Shown piece after piece: positions 18,192 to 28,229 of a stretch of DNA of 52,268 nt. This DNA comes from Psychrobacter coccoides (lineage in GTDB: Bacteria > Pseudomonadota > Gammaproteobacteria > Pseudomonadales > Moraxellaceae). The translations under genes and the position numbers were made by a program. The notes under the pieces were generated by a model. That model was not told where the DNA came from. It made no database searches and was given only the letters and a program-made list of their open reading frames with translations. Position 1 is the stretch's first letter, and the number at the start of each line of letters is the position of its first letter. Location: NCBI RefSeq assembly GCF_017498085.1, contig NZ_JAGBKM010000023.1, positions 1 to 52,268 on the forward strand, given 5' to 3'.

Positions 18192-20213
18192 ATGTTAATC
18201 ACAGAATTGGGTTATTTTGCCTTGCTCGCCGCCTTTGTGCTGGCGATTTTGCAGGTAGTGTTACCAACCGTTGGGGTCATGCATGGCCAAGTTTCATTGC
18301 AGCGGTTGGCGCCAAGTTTGGCTTGGGCGCAATTTGTGGCAATGACATTCTCATTTGCCACCCTGATGGCGGGCTTTTACTATAATGATTTTAGCCTTGT
18401 GTATGTTGCACAGCACTCAAACAGCTTACTGCCTTGGTACTATAAGCTGTCGGCAACATGGGGTGGTCATGAAGGCTCATTGTTATTGTGGATGACGATC
18501 ATGGCGACATGGTGTGCACTAGTGTCCTACTTCAGCCGTGGTCTACCATTGTCGATGCGTGCACGAGTATTGGTCATTTTAGCGGGTGTTCAGGTGATGA
18601 TGATGGCGATGATGATTTTCACCTCATCACCATTTGAACGCACTTTACCCAATCTGATTGTTGATGGTGCTGACCTAAACCCACTGCTACAAGATCCAGG
18701 GTTGATTTTCCACCCACCGATGTTGTATATGGGTTATGTGGGCATGGTGGTGCCATTTGCGTTTTGTATGGCTGCACTATGGGCTGGACGTTTGGATGCT
18801 GTATGGACACGTTGGTCACGCCCTTGGGCGTTAGCGGCTTGGGGTTTCTTGACGATCGGTATCTCTCTTGGTTCTTGGTGGGCGTATTATGAGCTTGGCT
18901 GGGGTGGTTGGTGGTTTTGGGACCCTGTCGAAAACGCCTCATTAATGCCATGGCTTGCTGGTACGGCGTTGATACACTCTTTGGCTGTGACCGAAAAGCG
19001 TGGGGTGTTTAAAGCGTGGACCATTATGCTGGCTATTTTTGCCTTTGCCCTTAGTTTGCTTGGTACTTTTTTGGTACGCTCTGGCGTCATTACCTCTGTG
19101 CACTCGTTTGCGGCAGACCCTACTCGTGGTCTGATTATCTTAATTATCCTAGGTATCATCGTGGGTGGCGGGCTATTGATGTTTGCGATACGTGGCTGGC
19201 GCTTGACGGTTGAGAGCCAATATCAGCTGCTATCACGTGAGTCGTTTTTAGTCATTAACAATGCCATTATTTTGATTGCAACTCTAGTGGTACTGCTGGG
19301 TACGCTTTATCCTATCATTGCTGATGCCTTTAGTCTTGGTCAGGTGTCTGTAGGCCCTCCATACTTTAATGCGTTGTTTGTGCCTTTGACGTGGCTGTTG
19401 TTAATTGCTATGGGCATGGGCTCTAATATTCGCTGGAAGCAAGACAAGCGTCCGCTGCTTGGTGTTGGTATCGCCATTGCTGCTAGTAGTATTGTCTTGG
19501 CGGCTATTATTGCTTACTTCACCAGTCCATCTGCTATGTTTAATATTGGCGTGACCTTAGCGATTAGCTTTTGGGTGTTGCTGTGGATGGTGGTTGATTT
19601 TAGAGACAAAACAAAGAACGCACCCAGCTTATTGAAAGGTCTAAAACAGCTACGTCTTAGCTACTGGGGACAGCAAACGGCACACGTTGGGGTGATTGTT
19701 GCCTGTATTGGTGTGGCTTTTGTCACCAGCTTAGATATTGAGCGTGATGTGGCTATGGGGATTGGTGATACGGTGCATGTACAAGGGTATGACTTTACTG
19801 TTTCAGACTTCCATGAAGTCAAAGGCAGTAACTATGACGGCATGCAGGCACAGATCGATATCAGCAAAGATGGCCGTGAAGTCACTACTTTATATCCTGA
19901 AAAACGCACTTATATCATTAGTATGATGCCGATGACAGAAGCGTCAATTGACGGCAAATTCATGCGAGATTTGTACGTAGCGCTAGGGGAGCCGATCGCA
20001 GATGGCAGTGACCAGTGGGCAGTGCGTATCTATGTCAAACCCTTGATTCGTTGGATTTGGCTGGGCTCTATTATTATGGCGTTAGGTGCATTGCTGAGTA
20101 TGTTTGATAGACGCTATCGCATCAAAAAAACCAAAGGAATGCGTGAAATAACGATTGATCATGCGTTAGATCCAGCAGCTGTAGATTCAGTCACGACTGT
20201 GAAGGAGAGGTAG
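18192..20213 (+). CDS. ccmF: Heme lyase subunit CcmF (cytochrome c maturation)
   Basis: Multi-pass inner-membrane protein that, with CcmH and CcmI, attaches heme covalently to apocytochrome c in the periplasm. The tryptophan-rich heme-handling motif GGWWFWDPVENASLMPWL is intact, flanked by many membrane helices, with conserved histidines in ATWGGHEGSLLLW and LIFHPPMLYMGY. The 673 residues are the usual length, with a C-terminal periplasmic segment and final helix (WIWLGSIIMALGALLSMF). First of four tightly packed genes ccmF-ccmG-ccmH-ccmI. The upstream ccmABCDE genes are not adjacent, so the pathway is split in this genome. Confidence 0.96.
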   Translation: MLITELGYFALLAAFVLAILQVVLPTVGVMHGQVSLQRLAPSLAWAQFVAMTFSFATLMAGFYYNDFSLVYVAQHSNSLLPWYYKLSATWGGHEGSLLLWMTIMATWCALVSYFSRGLPLSMRARVLVILAGVQVMMMAMMIFTSSPFERTLPNLIVDGADLNPLLQDPGLIFHPPMLYMGYVGMVVPFAFCMAALWAGRLDAVWTRWSRPWALAAWGFLTIGISLGSWWAYYELGWGGWWFWDPVENASLMPWLAGTALIHSLAVTEKRGVFKAWTIMLAIFAFALSLLGTFLVRSGVITSVHSFAADPTRGLIILIILGIIVGGGLLMFAIRGWRLTVESQYQLLSRESFLVINNAIILIATLVVLLGTLYPIIADAFSLGQVSVGPPYFNALFVPLTWLLLIAMGMGSNIRWKQDKRPLLGVGIAIAASSIVLAAIIAYFTSPSAMFNIGVTLAISFWVLLWMVVDFRDKTKNAPSLLKGLKQLRLSYWGQQTAHVGVIVACIGVAFVTSLDIERDVAMGIGDTVHVQGYDFTVSDFHEVKGSNYDGMQAQIDISKDGREVTTLYPEKRTYIISMMPMTEASIDGKFMRDLYVALGEPIADGSDQWAVRIYVKPLIRWIWLGSIIMALGALLSMFDRRYRIKKTKGMREITIDHALDPAAVDSVTTVKER

Positions 20214-20214
20214 T

Positions 20215-20865
20215 ATGAGCCCATCACAAAATACTCCTGACCCAAGTAAAAATGCAAATGGCCATAAAACGATGAATAAACAACAAATAAAAGTATGGTT
20301 TTTGATTCCACTCATTGTGTTTTTTGGTTTGGTGATCATACTGTATATGCGTTTGGGTAAGCCTACAGATATTATACCGAGTACTGCGCTTGAGCGTCCG
20401 GTACCGGCGTTTGAGCTGCCACTATTGTCGGATACATCACGCATTATGACCAATGAAAATTTGCCTGATGAGCCTTTTTTGATGAACGTGTGGGGCTCTT
20501 GGTGTCCCACTTGCATCATCGAGCATCCGTTTTTGATGGAACTTGAAGACCGTGGAGTTAACCTCGTTGGGGTTAATTATAAGGATGAGATTGGTGATGC
20601 CTTTACCTATCTGAATCAAGGCGGGGATCCGTTTTCGATGTCAGTACAAGATTTATCGGGTCAGTTTGCCTTAGACTTGGGATTAACTGGCGCACCTGAG
20701 ACCTTTATAGTCGACGGTGAGGGCATTATACGCCAACATATCGTTGGTGAAATCAATGAAGCCAACTGGCAAGGCCGTATCGCACCTTGTATGATGGTGC
20801 TCAATGATGCGCACAAAAACAATGTCAGCTTAGATTCAAGTCAGCTTGCGGAGGCTTGTCAATGA
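20215..20865 (+). CDS. ccmG: Thiol:disulfide interchange protein CcmG/DsbE
   Basis: Membrane-anchored periplasmic thioredoxin-like protein that keeps the CXXCH cysteines of apocytochrome c reduced. One transmembrane helix (KVWFLIPLIVFFGLVIILYM) follows a polar N-terminus, and the thioredoxin domain has the active site WCPTC in WGSWCPTCIIEHPF and the cis-proline region GAPETFIVDGEG. ATG 20215 follows the ccmF stop by one base with AAGGAGAGG in front; a second ATG at 20272 would trim the polar 19-residue tail. Its stop overlaps the ccmH start (ATGA), indicating translational coupling. Confidence 0.95.
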   Translation: MSPSQNTPDPSKNANGHKTMNKQQIKVWFLIPLIVFFGLVIILYMRLGKPTDIIPSTALERPVPAFELPLLSDTSRIMTNENLPDEPFLMNVWGSWCPTCIIEHPFLMELEDRGVNLVGVNYKDEIGDAFTYLNQGGDPFSMSVQDLSGQFALDLGLTGAPETFIVDGEGIIRQHIVGEINEANWQGRIAPCMMVLNDAHKNNVSLDSSQLAEACQ

Positions 20866-21434
20866 ACACAACCTATACTCAGCCCTTTTCGATAAAGTTT
20901 GCTGTAGTCTGGCGCTTAGCAGGTTTTTTTCTGGCCTGTCTGTTAAGTATCAGCAGTCATGCTGCTATCGATGTCTATGACTTTGATTCAGAACGACAAG
21001 AAGCTCAGTACCGAGGTCTTATTGAAGAGCTACGTTGTCCAAAGTGTCAAAACCAAAATTTAGCCTCTTCTGATGCGCCTATTGCGCAAGATCTTAAGCA
21101 AAGAACTTATGATTTGGTAAAAGATGGGCGTAGTGATACTGAAATTCGTAATTATATGCAAGAGCGTTATGGTGACTTTATCAGCTATAAGCCGCCCGTG
21201 CGTCCATCGACGTGGGTATTGTGGTTTTTTCCACCATTACTATTGATAGTACTTGTTATTGGTTGGTTTTGGCAGACTAAACGCCGTCAAGTGGTGGCAA
21301 GTGGTAAAAGCGGTGCGACAGTAGAGGATACTGTAAAAGCGCTTACGCCTGATGAGAGAGCGGAGCTCGATCGCCTGCTTGCTCGTACTGATACTGCCGA
21401 TCATGACATCACAAGCACCGAGGACAAAAAATGA
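20862..21434 (+). CDS. ccmH: Cytochrome c maturation protein CcmH
   Basis: Membrane-anchored thiol-disulfide protein cooperating with CcmG and CcmF in apocytochrome c reduction and ligation. It has a signal segment ending SHAAID, the redox motif RCPKCQNQN, the helical domain (LKQRTYDLVKDGRSDTEI, RYGDFISYKPP) and a C-terminal transmembrane helix. It is the short CcmH type without fused TPRs (190 residues), the TPR part being the separate ccmI. ATG 20862 overlaps the ccmG stop, with GGAGG at 20850-20854; the earlier TTG in frame is rejected. Ends overlapping ccmI by four bases. Confidence 0.95.
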   Translation: MNTTYTQPFSIKFAVVWRLAGFFLACLLSISSHAAIDVYDFDSERQEAQYRGLIEELRCPKCQNQNLASSDAPIAQDLKQRTYDLVKDGRSDTEIRNYMQERYGDFISYKPPVRPSTWVLWFFPPLLLIVLVIGWFWQTKRRQVVASGKSGATVEDTVKALTPDERAELDRLLARTDTADHDITSTEDKK

Positions 21435-22714
21435 CCCTGTTTTCTACTTTTGGCTTATTTGTTGCCCTAAGCTTATTCATCGCCTTAATATTGGCGGTTA
21501 TTGTCATCGCACCTTGGATGCGTGCAGCACGACTAAAAGCCAATCCCGTCGATAACCAACTGCTAGATATCAACGTAGCCGTCTTTCGTGAGCGTCTGGC
21601 AGAGCTACAAACAGATAAAGAAAGCGGTACGATTGATGATATCCATTATCAAAATCAAAAACTTGAGCTTGAGCGCCAGCTGCTAGATGTTCAACGCCAA
21701 GTCGCTACGATGACACCCCCTGGTATCAAAAGCCGTATGATGGTTTTTGTTTGGGTTCCTCTATTAGCCGCCTTAGCGTACCTATTGGTTGGTGATCGTC
21801 AGCCAGTATTTGAGTTTTGGGAAGCCAAAGACACTGTCGGTCAAGTGGCTGATGATTTACTTACTGGTAAAATTGATCAGCCACCTGAGTGGGCAATTGG
21901 GCAAGATGGCCGTCATCTGATTACTGCTATGCAGGCCAATGTCCATCATCACGCTGATGACCCCAATCGCTGGATGCGTTTATCTGAGCTGTTTTTATCA
22001 CTAGAAGCGACAGATTCGGCGTTAGAGGCGTTGTCTCGTGCTTATCGTTTATCACCAAATAACGAAGAGATTGCGACCACATATGCGCAAATCAGCTTTT
22101 TTGCCAATAACGGGCAATTAGATGCAGATGGTCGCCGTGTCTTACAAGATGTCCTGCGCAATAACCCACAGCATGAAGGAGCACAGATGCTGATGGCCAT
22201 GGGGGAGGCACGAGCCAGTAACTTTGAACAAGCAGAAAGCTGGATTCAAAGACTACGTGAGAGTATCGCAGCCAAGCCTGGAGATCATACGCAAGCACTG
22301 GCAAGCTTGGATGAGTTAAGCGCCAGTGTTAGTGCGCAGCAAGCGCAAGCGGCAGAAGGAATTGATGTGACCATCACGGTCAACTCTAGTCTCTTGCCAC
22401 TTATTCAAGGTGATGATGTGCTATTTGTAGCGATTCGTGATGTCAATGGTGGCCCGCCTTATGCCGCCAAGCGCTTACCCATCAGTGTCATCAAACAAGG
22501 TGAAGCCAATGTCAGCTTGAGCGACCTTGATGCCATGATGCCTGAGCGTACGATACAGTCAGCACGGGCCGAAAAAACACAGTTGGCCGTTATCGCTCGC
22601 ATCAGCCATAGTGGTAATGCTGGAGCAGAATCAGGCGATTTGTCTGGCAACCCAGTAGTGATTACCAGTGATCAAAATCAGGTCAATGTTGAAATCAATC
22701 AACAAATACCTTAA
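21431..22714 (+). CDS. ccmI: Cytochrome c biogenesis protein CcmI (TPR)
   Basis: Inner-membrane apocytochrome c chaperone. Two hydrophobic helices near the N-terminus (GLFVALSLFIALILAVIVIA and VWVPLLAALAYLLVG) flank a leucine-zipper-like cytoplasmic loop rich in Glu/Leu. TPR-type helices follow (about residues 180-295, such as WMRLSELFLSLEATDSALEAL), then a C-terminal beta-rich domain with VDVTI-type strands and RLPISVIKQGEANVSLSDL. 427 residues. ATG overlaps the ccmH stop. An IR (22739-22763) without T-run follows, so where the ccm transcript ends is unclear. Confidence 0.93.
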   Translation: MTLFSTFGLFVALSLFIALILAVIVIAPWMRAARLKANPVDNQLLDINVAVFRERLAELQTDKESGTIDDIHYQNQKLELERQLLDVQRQVATMTPPGIKSRMMVFVWVPLLAALAYLLVGDRQPVFEFWEAKDTVGQVADDLLTGKIDQPPEWAIGQDGRHLITAMQANVHHHADDPNRWMRLSELFLSLEATDSALEALSRAYRLSPNNEEIATTYAQISFFANNGQLDADGRRVLQDVLRNNPQHEGAQMLMAMGEARASNFEQAESWIQRLRESIAAKPGDHTQALASLDELSASVSAQQAQAAEGIDVTITVNSSLLPLIQGDDVLFVAIRDVNGGPPYAAKRLPISVIKQGEANVSLSDLDAMMPERTIQSARAEKTQLAVIARISHSGNAGAESGDLSGNPVVITSDQNQVNVEINQQIP

Positions 22715-22886
22715 TGCTAAGAACCTATCATAAAAGTAGCGCTGTGGCTTGATATTGCAGCGCATGCTTATGTGATATGAACAGGTAAGTCATTTGTCCG
22801 TATAAAGCTTATGATAAAAATACTTGAGCTTTATAAAGGCACAATGTAAGGTAGTCATGGCATTTGAGCAGTAAACCAATCCCTAA

Positions 22887-23570
<684 letters not shown>

Positions 23571-23604
23571 ATATCGGCTTTAAATAGTTGATGTCGTTAT
23601 TGGA

Positions 23605-23636
23605 AGCCCTGTTTATTAGCAGGGTTTTTTTATATC
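23605..23636 (+). terminator. Intrinsic terminator of adk
   Basis: AGCCCTG (23605-23611) pairs with CAGGGTT (23620-23626, one G-T pair), eight-base loop, followed by a T-run to 23631. Confidence 0.7.
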
Positions 23637-23701
23637 TGGGTTTTATATTTAGTGGTTGTTACGTGTAATGGTCAACCGATAAATCAGCGAAATAGCTGCA
23701 C

Positions 23702-23738
23702 AAAAAAAACCGTCTACTTATCATAAATAAGTAAACGG
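23702..23738 (-). terminator. Intrinsic terminator of secB
   Basis: Eleven-pair stem 23710-23720 with 23728-23738 (one G-T pair), seven-base loop, and eight A on the plus strand (23702-23709) that become the U-tract for the minus-strand secB transcript ending at 23779. Confidence 0.85.
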
Positions 23739-23778
23739 CTATTAGACGGCATCTGCTAAGGCATCCGTCAGTCAAAGC

Positions 23779-24231
23779 TTACGCATTACCTTGAGCATCG
23801 ACTTGCGCTTGTTGCTGGCTCTGTGCGTAGGCTTGGTCAAAATTCACTGGAGCGAGCAATAACTGCGGGAAGCTACCACGAGTGACGATATCACTGATGA
23901 CTTCACGAGCATAAGGGAAGAGTACGTTAGGGCAGTAGGCACCTAAGATTTGTCCGATCTGATCTTCTGGAATATGCTTGAGTAAAAAGATACCGGCTTG
24001 ATGCACTTCAGCGATAAAAGCAGTCTCTTCAGCATTTTTAGCGGTCACACTGACCGTCAATACCACTTGATAATGGTCTTCATCTAGCTTTTCAGCATTG
24101 CTGGATAAATTGATGTCTAATTCAGGGTTCCATTCTTTGGTAAATACACCCGCACCTGGCACCTCAAGCGACATGTCTTTGACATAAATACGTTCTAAAG
24201 CCAGTTGTGGTTGTGCTTGTTCTTCAGCCAT
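23779..24231 (-). CDS. secB: Protein-export chaperone SecB
   Basis: Cytosolic tetrameric chaperone that holds preproteins unfolded and delivers them to SecA. The 150-residue protein shows [30 protein letters not shown], the QAGIF segment, [19 protein letters not shown] and [15 protein letters not shown], all diagnostic. It follows the glutaredoxin gene by about 100 bases in the order rhodanese-grxC-secB, the same order as yibN-grxC-secB in E. coli. gpsA, next in E. coli, is not present here. Confidence 0.98.
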   Translation of the reverse strand: MAEEQAQPQLALERIYVKDMSLEVPGAGVFTKEWNPELDINLSSNAEKLDEDHYQVVLTVSVTAKNAEETAFIAEVHQAGIFLLKHIPEDQIGQILGAYCPNVLFPYAREVISDIVTRGSFPQLLLAPVNFDQAYAQSQQQAQVDAQGNA

Positions 24232-24335
24232 GATAATTCCTCAAATATTAATAAAAGTAATCGCATTGTTAGCGCAATAGCAATAAATGGCTCAATGCTC
24301 ATTGTTATCAGTCAATAGTTGTCTAGGCTAGTAGA

Positions 24336-24599
24336 TTAGCCCGCTAACATCTCATCTAGTTTACCTTGTTGGTTCAGCTGATTCAGCTCGTCAAAACCGC
24401 CCACAAAAGTATCACCCACAAAAATCTGTGGCACAGTGCGATAGTTGTCGGTTTTTTGCATCAAGGCTCGGCGCTCATCGCTACTCATATCATGCATGCC
24501 GATCTCTTCATATGCAACGCCTTTAGATTGTAAAAGCTGTTTTGCATGTGAACAATAAGGGCAAATAGGAGTGGTATAAACCTTAACAGGGACAGTCAT
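24336..24599 (-). CDS. grxC: Glutaredoxin 3
   Basis: Small GSH-dependent disulfide reductase, 87 residues. Active site CPYC in YTTPICPYCSHAK, the cis-proline TVPQIFVGDTFVGGFDEL glutathione site and a C-terminal helix. Usual length. Lies between the rhodanese gene and secB on the same strand. The ribosome site region before ATG 24599 contains AAGGATA. Confidence 0.97.
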   Translation of the reverse strand: MTVPVKVYTTPICPYCSHAKQLLQSKGVAYEEIGMHDMSSDERRALMQKTDNYRTVPQIFVGDTFVGGFDELNQLNQQGKLDEMLAG

Positions 24600-24766
24600 G
24601 AAATATCCTTAGTTGATTTTGAAAGTATTTAAAGCGCCATTGATCTTATTATAAAAGGTTCAATGACCAGTATGTGTTTTATAGTGCTAACTATACAGTG
24701 GGGATATGAGTGCCGAATTCAAGCGAGCCGCTCTAAATCCTTGTAAAAGAGTAACAGCCATTATAT

Positions 24767-24797
24767 AAAAAAGACACCGTTTTATTGGGTGTCTTTT
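24767..24797 (-). terminator. Intrinsic terminator after the rhodanese gene
   Basis: AAAAGACACC (24769-24778) and GGTGTCTTTT (24788-24797) form a perfect 10-bp stem with a nine-base loop. The A-run at 24767-24772 gives the U-tract on the minus strand. It separates the rhodanese transcript from grxC. Confidence 0.7.
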
Positions 24798-24836
24798 GAT
24801 GAAGCGCTAGGTAGCAGTTAGAGCCTGTAGTTATGG

Positions 24837-25289
24837 TTATTTATGCAAGCTGGGTTTGCTTTTACCTTTTTTAGGCTGCGCATCTTTTAGACCCACTAAT
24901 GGCATGCCAGCCCCTTGCCAGCCACCAATACCGCCTTCTAGGCGATAGACGTTTTCTTTGGCGATCATCTGTACGGCTGCTCCTGCCTGTATACCCATAT
25001 CACAAATGATGATGACCGGCTGTTCGATAGCACGTATCTCTGCTAAACGGTCTTTAAGCTCAGTAAAAGGAATGTTACGACTGCCTTGGATGTAGCCTGT
25101 AGTGAACTTCTTTTTGGCGCGAATATCAATAAGCTGCGCATTTTGAGAGTTGACCATCATGCCAAGGGTATTGGGCGATACTTTTTTGCCGCTGCGTTTA
25201 TTTTCAATAGCAAAGAACAACACCGCCAAGACAGCTAAAATACCAAATAAAAATGGGTGGTTGCCCACGAATTCAAATGCACGATCCAA
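24837..25289 (-). CDS. Membrane-anchored rhodanese-like protein (YibN type)
   Basis: Single rhodanese domain tethered to the inner membrane. One hydrophobic helix (FLFGILAVLAVLFFAIE) is followed by LIDIRAKKKFTTGYIQGSRNIPF and the active-site cysteine loop in VIIICDMGIQAG, then YRLEGGIGGWQGAGMPL. The longest frame opens at TTG 25352, but GGAGG at 25300-25296 lies six bases before an in-frame TTG at 25289, so that TTG start is chosen, giving 150 residues. Position ahead of grxC-secB matches E. coli yibN. Sulfur-transfer substrate unknown. Confidence 0.88.
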   Translation of the reverse strand: MDRAFEFVGNHPFLFGILAVLAVLFFAIENKRSGKKVSPNTLGMMVNSQNAQLIDIRAKKKFTTGYIQGSRNIPFTELKDRLAEIRAIEQPVIIICDMGIQAGAAVQMIAKENVYRLEGGIGGWQGAGMPLVGLKDAQPKKGKSKPSLHK

Positions 25290-25295
25290 AGCAGA

Positions 25296-25300
25296 CCTCC
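25296..25300 (-). promoter_or_regulatory. Shine-Dalgarno that decides a TTG start
   Basis: GGAGG on the minus strand, six bases before TTG 25289-25287. There is no ATG or GTG start nearby compatible with keeping the full transmembrane helix. Confidence 0.7.
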
Positions 25301-25416
25301 AAGGTTTAAGTGTTCTATTGGGCTCAAAATCAAGCCTAATAGACAGGAACAAGGCGCTATTATACCGATTAGCCTGTCCATAGTAAACGCACGATGATTA
25401 CTCTAATGGTCAGGCA

Positions 25417-26520
25417 CTAATAAGGCTTGGTATCAGCTTCAGCTTGTAAAGTCACTAGGTTTTCAACACGGCGCTGGAGTACCTGTCCGTCTTTGACCGC
25501 CTGCCATAGCGCACAGCCTTTACTATTATGAGTATGTTTACAGTCACGGAATTTGCAGTCCGCTGATAAAGGGGCCAGCTCAATAAAGCCTGAAATAATA
25601 TCGTCAGGCGTCAGATGCCAGATACCGTATTCACGGATACCTGGCGTGTCGACGATACCGCCTTGAGCTAAGTCCTCTGGATTAAAGGGTAATAAGCGAC
25701 TGGTGGTGGTGGTATGTTGACCCAACTGAGAGTTTTCAGAGATGATATTAACGCTTTGCTCAGACTCTGGCAGTAACGCATTGATAAGACTGCTTTTACC
25801 AACCCCAGATTGACCTGCAAAAATCACCAGCTTGTTATCAATATAGTGTTTTAACTCGTCGAGGCCCTGTTGCGTCGCAGTATCAGCGATATTTTCTGGG
25901 CAGTCAACAGAAGTTAGGACACTATCATAACCCAGTGCTGCATATTGCGTCAGCAGCGCCTTAGTATCTGCATCATCCTCTTGTGCCAATAAGTCTGCTT
26001 TGTTGAGTACCAATAGCGGCTGTACGCCAGCATGGTGGCAGACCACTAGATAGCGATCGATTAAAGTCGGAGCAGCCGCAGGTAGCGGCGCAAATACAAT
26101 AGCGAGAATATCGACATTGGCGGCGACAGGCTTAAGTTTATGATAACGGTCCGGTCTTGACACGAGAGAGGTACGTGGCTGTACAGATTCGATACGTCCA
26201 AACCCAGTATTAGGGTCAGCAGTCCAGCGCACACGATCACCTGTTGCGAGCATAGGCAAATTGGTACGCACGTGACAGCGCCATATATCACCCAGTTCAA
26301 GCGCTTGCCAAAACGGCTCAGGATCGTCAGGCGCGATCTCAGGCTGAACCGGTATGACAGCAGGTAAACTGGTCATTTGAACCTCTAGTTGTTTACCATA
26401 ATGGGCCATGACAATGCCATCCATCAAGCTGTCATCGATGCTGTCTTGGTTGGACTGTTGTTGTTTATCGATGCGACGAATCTGCTGTTTGGTCAGTTTG
26501 CGTTGCCGAATGAGTGCCAT
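25417..26520 (-). CDS. rsgA: Ribosome small subunit-dependent GTPase A
   Basis: Circularly permuted GTPase that acts late in 30S maturation. An OB-fold N-terminal region (GDIWRCHVRTNLPMLATGDRV) precedes the permuted G domain in G4-G1-G3 order: VLNKADLL, GQSGVGKSSLINALL, DTPGIREYGIW, and the zinc finger CKFRDCKHTHNSKGCAL. The basic N-terminus MALIRQRKLTKQQIRRI is typical of the long gammaproteobacterial form, 367 residues. Divergent from orn, the same arrangement as in E. coli. Confidence 0.97.
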   Translation of the reverse strand: MALIRQRKLTKQQIRRIDKQQQSNQDSIDDSLMDGIVMAHYGKQLEVQMTSLPAVIPVQPEIAPDDPEPFWQALELGDIWRCHVRTNLPMLATGDRVRWTADPNTGFGRIESVQPRTSLVSRPDRYHKLKPVAANVDILAIVFAPLPAAAPTLIDRYLVVCHHAGVQPLLVLNKADLLAQEDDADTKALLTQYAALGYDSVLTSVDCPENIADTATQQGLDELKHYIDNKLVIFAGQSGVGKSSLINALLPESEQSVNIISENSQLGQHTTTTSRLLPFNPEDLAQGGIVDTPGIREYGIWHLTPDDIISGFIELAPLSADCKFRDCKHTHNSKGCALWQAVKDGQVLQRRVENLVTLQAEADTKPY

Positions 26521-26733
26521 GGGTGTATACCTATAATAAAAATATTGCTAAGTGTAGCGTGAAAATTTGTTAACATACAGCCTAAAGCGAGCGCACCAGA
26601 TAGAGGTTTTGTAACGTTTAGGGGTTTTTGCAAATGAGCTTATAGAGTAGCTACTCATGCGCCCATTGATATAGTATACCTACTATTTACCCATGATTTC
26701 ATTTATTCAAATTGATTGATTATAGGATATTTT

Positions 26734-27321
26734 ATGACTACCACTGACCATCCCAACAAAATTAAAATCAAAAACCAAGGTAAAAAAGGGTTGGTATGGA
26801 TTGATTTAGAGATGACTGGGCTCGATACTTTAAATGATGAAATTATTGAGATTGCCACGGTTGTTACTGATGAGGATTTAAACGTACTGGCAGAAGGCCC
26901 TGTGTTTGCTATTAAAGTATCCGATCAAGTGTTAAACAAAATGGATGAGTGGAACACCAAGCAACATGGGCAGTCCGGGTTGGTTGACCGTGTACGCCGT
27001 AGTACGGTGACACTGGCAGAGGCTGAAGCGGAGACCATTAAGTTTTTGAGTAAGTGGGTCGATAGCGGCAAGTCGCCAATGTGTGGCAACTCAATCTGTC
27101 AAGATCGGCGATTTTTAGCACGGCAAATGCCTGAGTTGGAGCGGTTTTTTCACTATCGCAATTTGGATGTGTCGTCAATCAAAGAGCTGTGTTTTCGCTG
27201 GCGTCCCGATATTTTAAAGAACTTTGAGAAAGGAGGGAGTCATTTGGCACTAGATGATATTCGTGACTCTATACGTGAGCTTAAGCATTATCGTCAGCAC
27301 TTTTTTAAATTGATGGATTAG
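26734..27321 (+). CDS. orn: Oligoribonuclease
   Basis: DEDDh 3'-5' exonuclease that degrades 2-5 nt RNA and pGpG. The first Asp-Glu pair is in [11 protein letters not shown], then [28 protein letters not shown], and the final [19 protein letters not shown]. The in-frame TTG at 26716 is rejected: ATG 26734 has TAGGATA upstream and leaves 195 residues, about 12 more than E. coli Orn at the N-terminus (basic, [17 protein letters not shown]). Divergently arranged with rsgA. Confidence 0.97.
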   Translation: MTTTDHPNKIKIKNQGKKGLVWIDLEMTGLDTLNDEIIEIATVVTDEDLNVLAEGPVFAIKVSDQVLNKMDEWNTKQHGQSGLVDRVRRSTVTLAEAEAETIKFLSKWVDSGKSPMCGNSICQDRRFLARQMPELERFFHYRNLDVSSIKELCFRWRPDILKNFEKGGSHLALDDIRDSIRELKHYRQHFFKLMD

Positions 27322-27341
27322 GAGTGTAATCTAAGCAGACT

Positions 27342-28172
27342 CTACACCAAAGCCTGAAACTCAACCAAACCAAATTCTGTACCATCATAATCTTCTATTG
27401 CTGTACCAATGACCGCGCTGACTTTAGGTTGGCGCATCTCTTCATCTAACAACCGCCAATCTCCCAGTACGTAGCGTTTTTTATCTTTGGTCGCTTGATG
27501 AACGTGTGGACGATGGGTATGGCCATGTAATAGAGCATCATTATTTGTCAACGCCGTCTGTACGGCCGTATCATTGACATCCATAATATAAGTGGCTTTA
27601 TTGGCATTACTGCGCTGGCTTCTATCACGCATTTTATCCGCAATTTTTAGGCGTTTTGTCAGCGATTTATTGAGCAAATACCATTGCGTTAGACGGTGGC
27701 GCATGATTTTACGAAAAAACTGATACTTTTTGTCATCAATACAAAGCGCATCACCATGCTCGAGACGATAGTGTTGCTGACCCACAGCTAAGCTATACGG
27801 TTCATCAATCAGCTCGCCCCCGAATAAATTACAAAATGGCTGACCCAATAAAAAGTCACGATTGCCATGCATCACCAAAATCTCACAGCCAGCTACCCGC
27901 AGTTGTTTTAATTTGACGATCAGGGGGGTGAGCCAATGCGTTTGGCGTGCGGCAGCTGACAGCGTCAAATATGCGTCATCACCGATCCAGACTTCAAACC
28001 AGTCGCCTAAGATAAATAGGCGTTTGAGCGCAGGTAGGGCGAGGCAGTCATCAAGTAGCGCTAAAAAAGCCTGCACTAAGGCAGGCTCCTCGGCCGATAA
28101 ATGCAAATCGCTGATGAATACTTGCCGTACCTCGTGAGGGCGGGTCGTTATCAGATGATTGAACGTTTGCAT
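27342..28172 (-). CDS. lpxH: UDP-2,3-diacylglucosamine diphosphatase
   Basis: Calcineurin-like metallophosphoesterase giving lipid X in the lipid A pathway. Metal-binding motifs are in order: FISDLHLSAEEP, GDWFEVWIGDD, MHGNRDFLLG, LEHGDALCIDDKKYQFFRK and LLHGHTHRP. The 276-residue length is about 35 longer than E. coli LpxH. It lies downstream of the ppiB-like gene on the same strand with a 57-base gap; ppiB-lpxH are also linked in E. coli. Confidence 0.95.
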   Translation of the reverse strand: MQTFNHLITTRPHEVRQVFISDLHLSAEEPALVQAFLALLDDCLALPALKRLFILGDWFEVWIGDDAYLTLSAAARQTHWLTPLIVKLKQLRVAGCEILVMHGNRDFLLGQPFCNLFGGELIDEPYSLAVGQQHYRLEHGDALCIDDKKYQFFRKIMRHRLTQWYLLNKSLTKRLKIADKMRDRSQRSNANKATYIMDVNDTAVQTALTNNDALLHGHTHRPHVHQATKDKKRYVLGDWRLLDEEMRQPKVSAVIGTAIEDYDGTEFGLVEFQALV

Positions 28173-28229
28173 TTATCATAATCCTTGTCATTTATTATCA
28201 GACTATAAGTAAAGCTTACTTATCACGAC

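Noticed and set aside
22739..22763. GCGCTG/CAGCGC hairpin after ccmI
   Set aside because: The stem is only 6 bp with a 13-base loop and no T-run, so it was not called a terminator.
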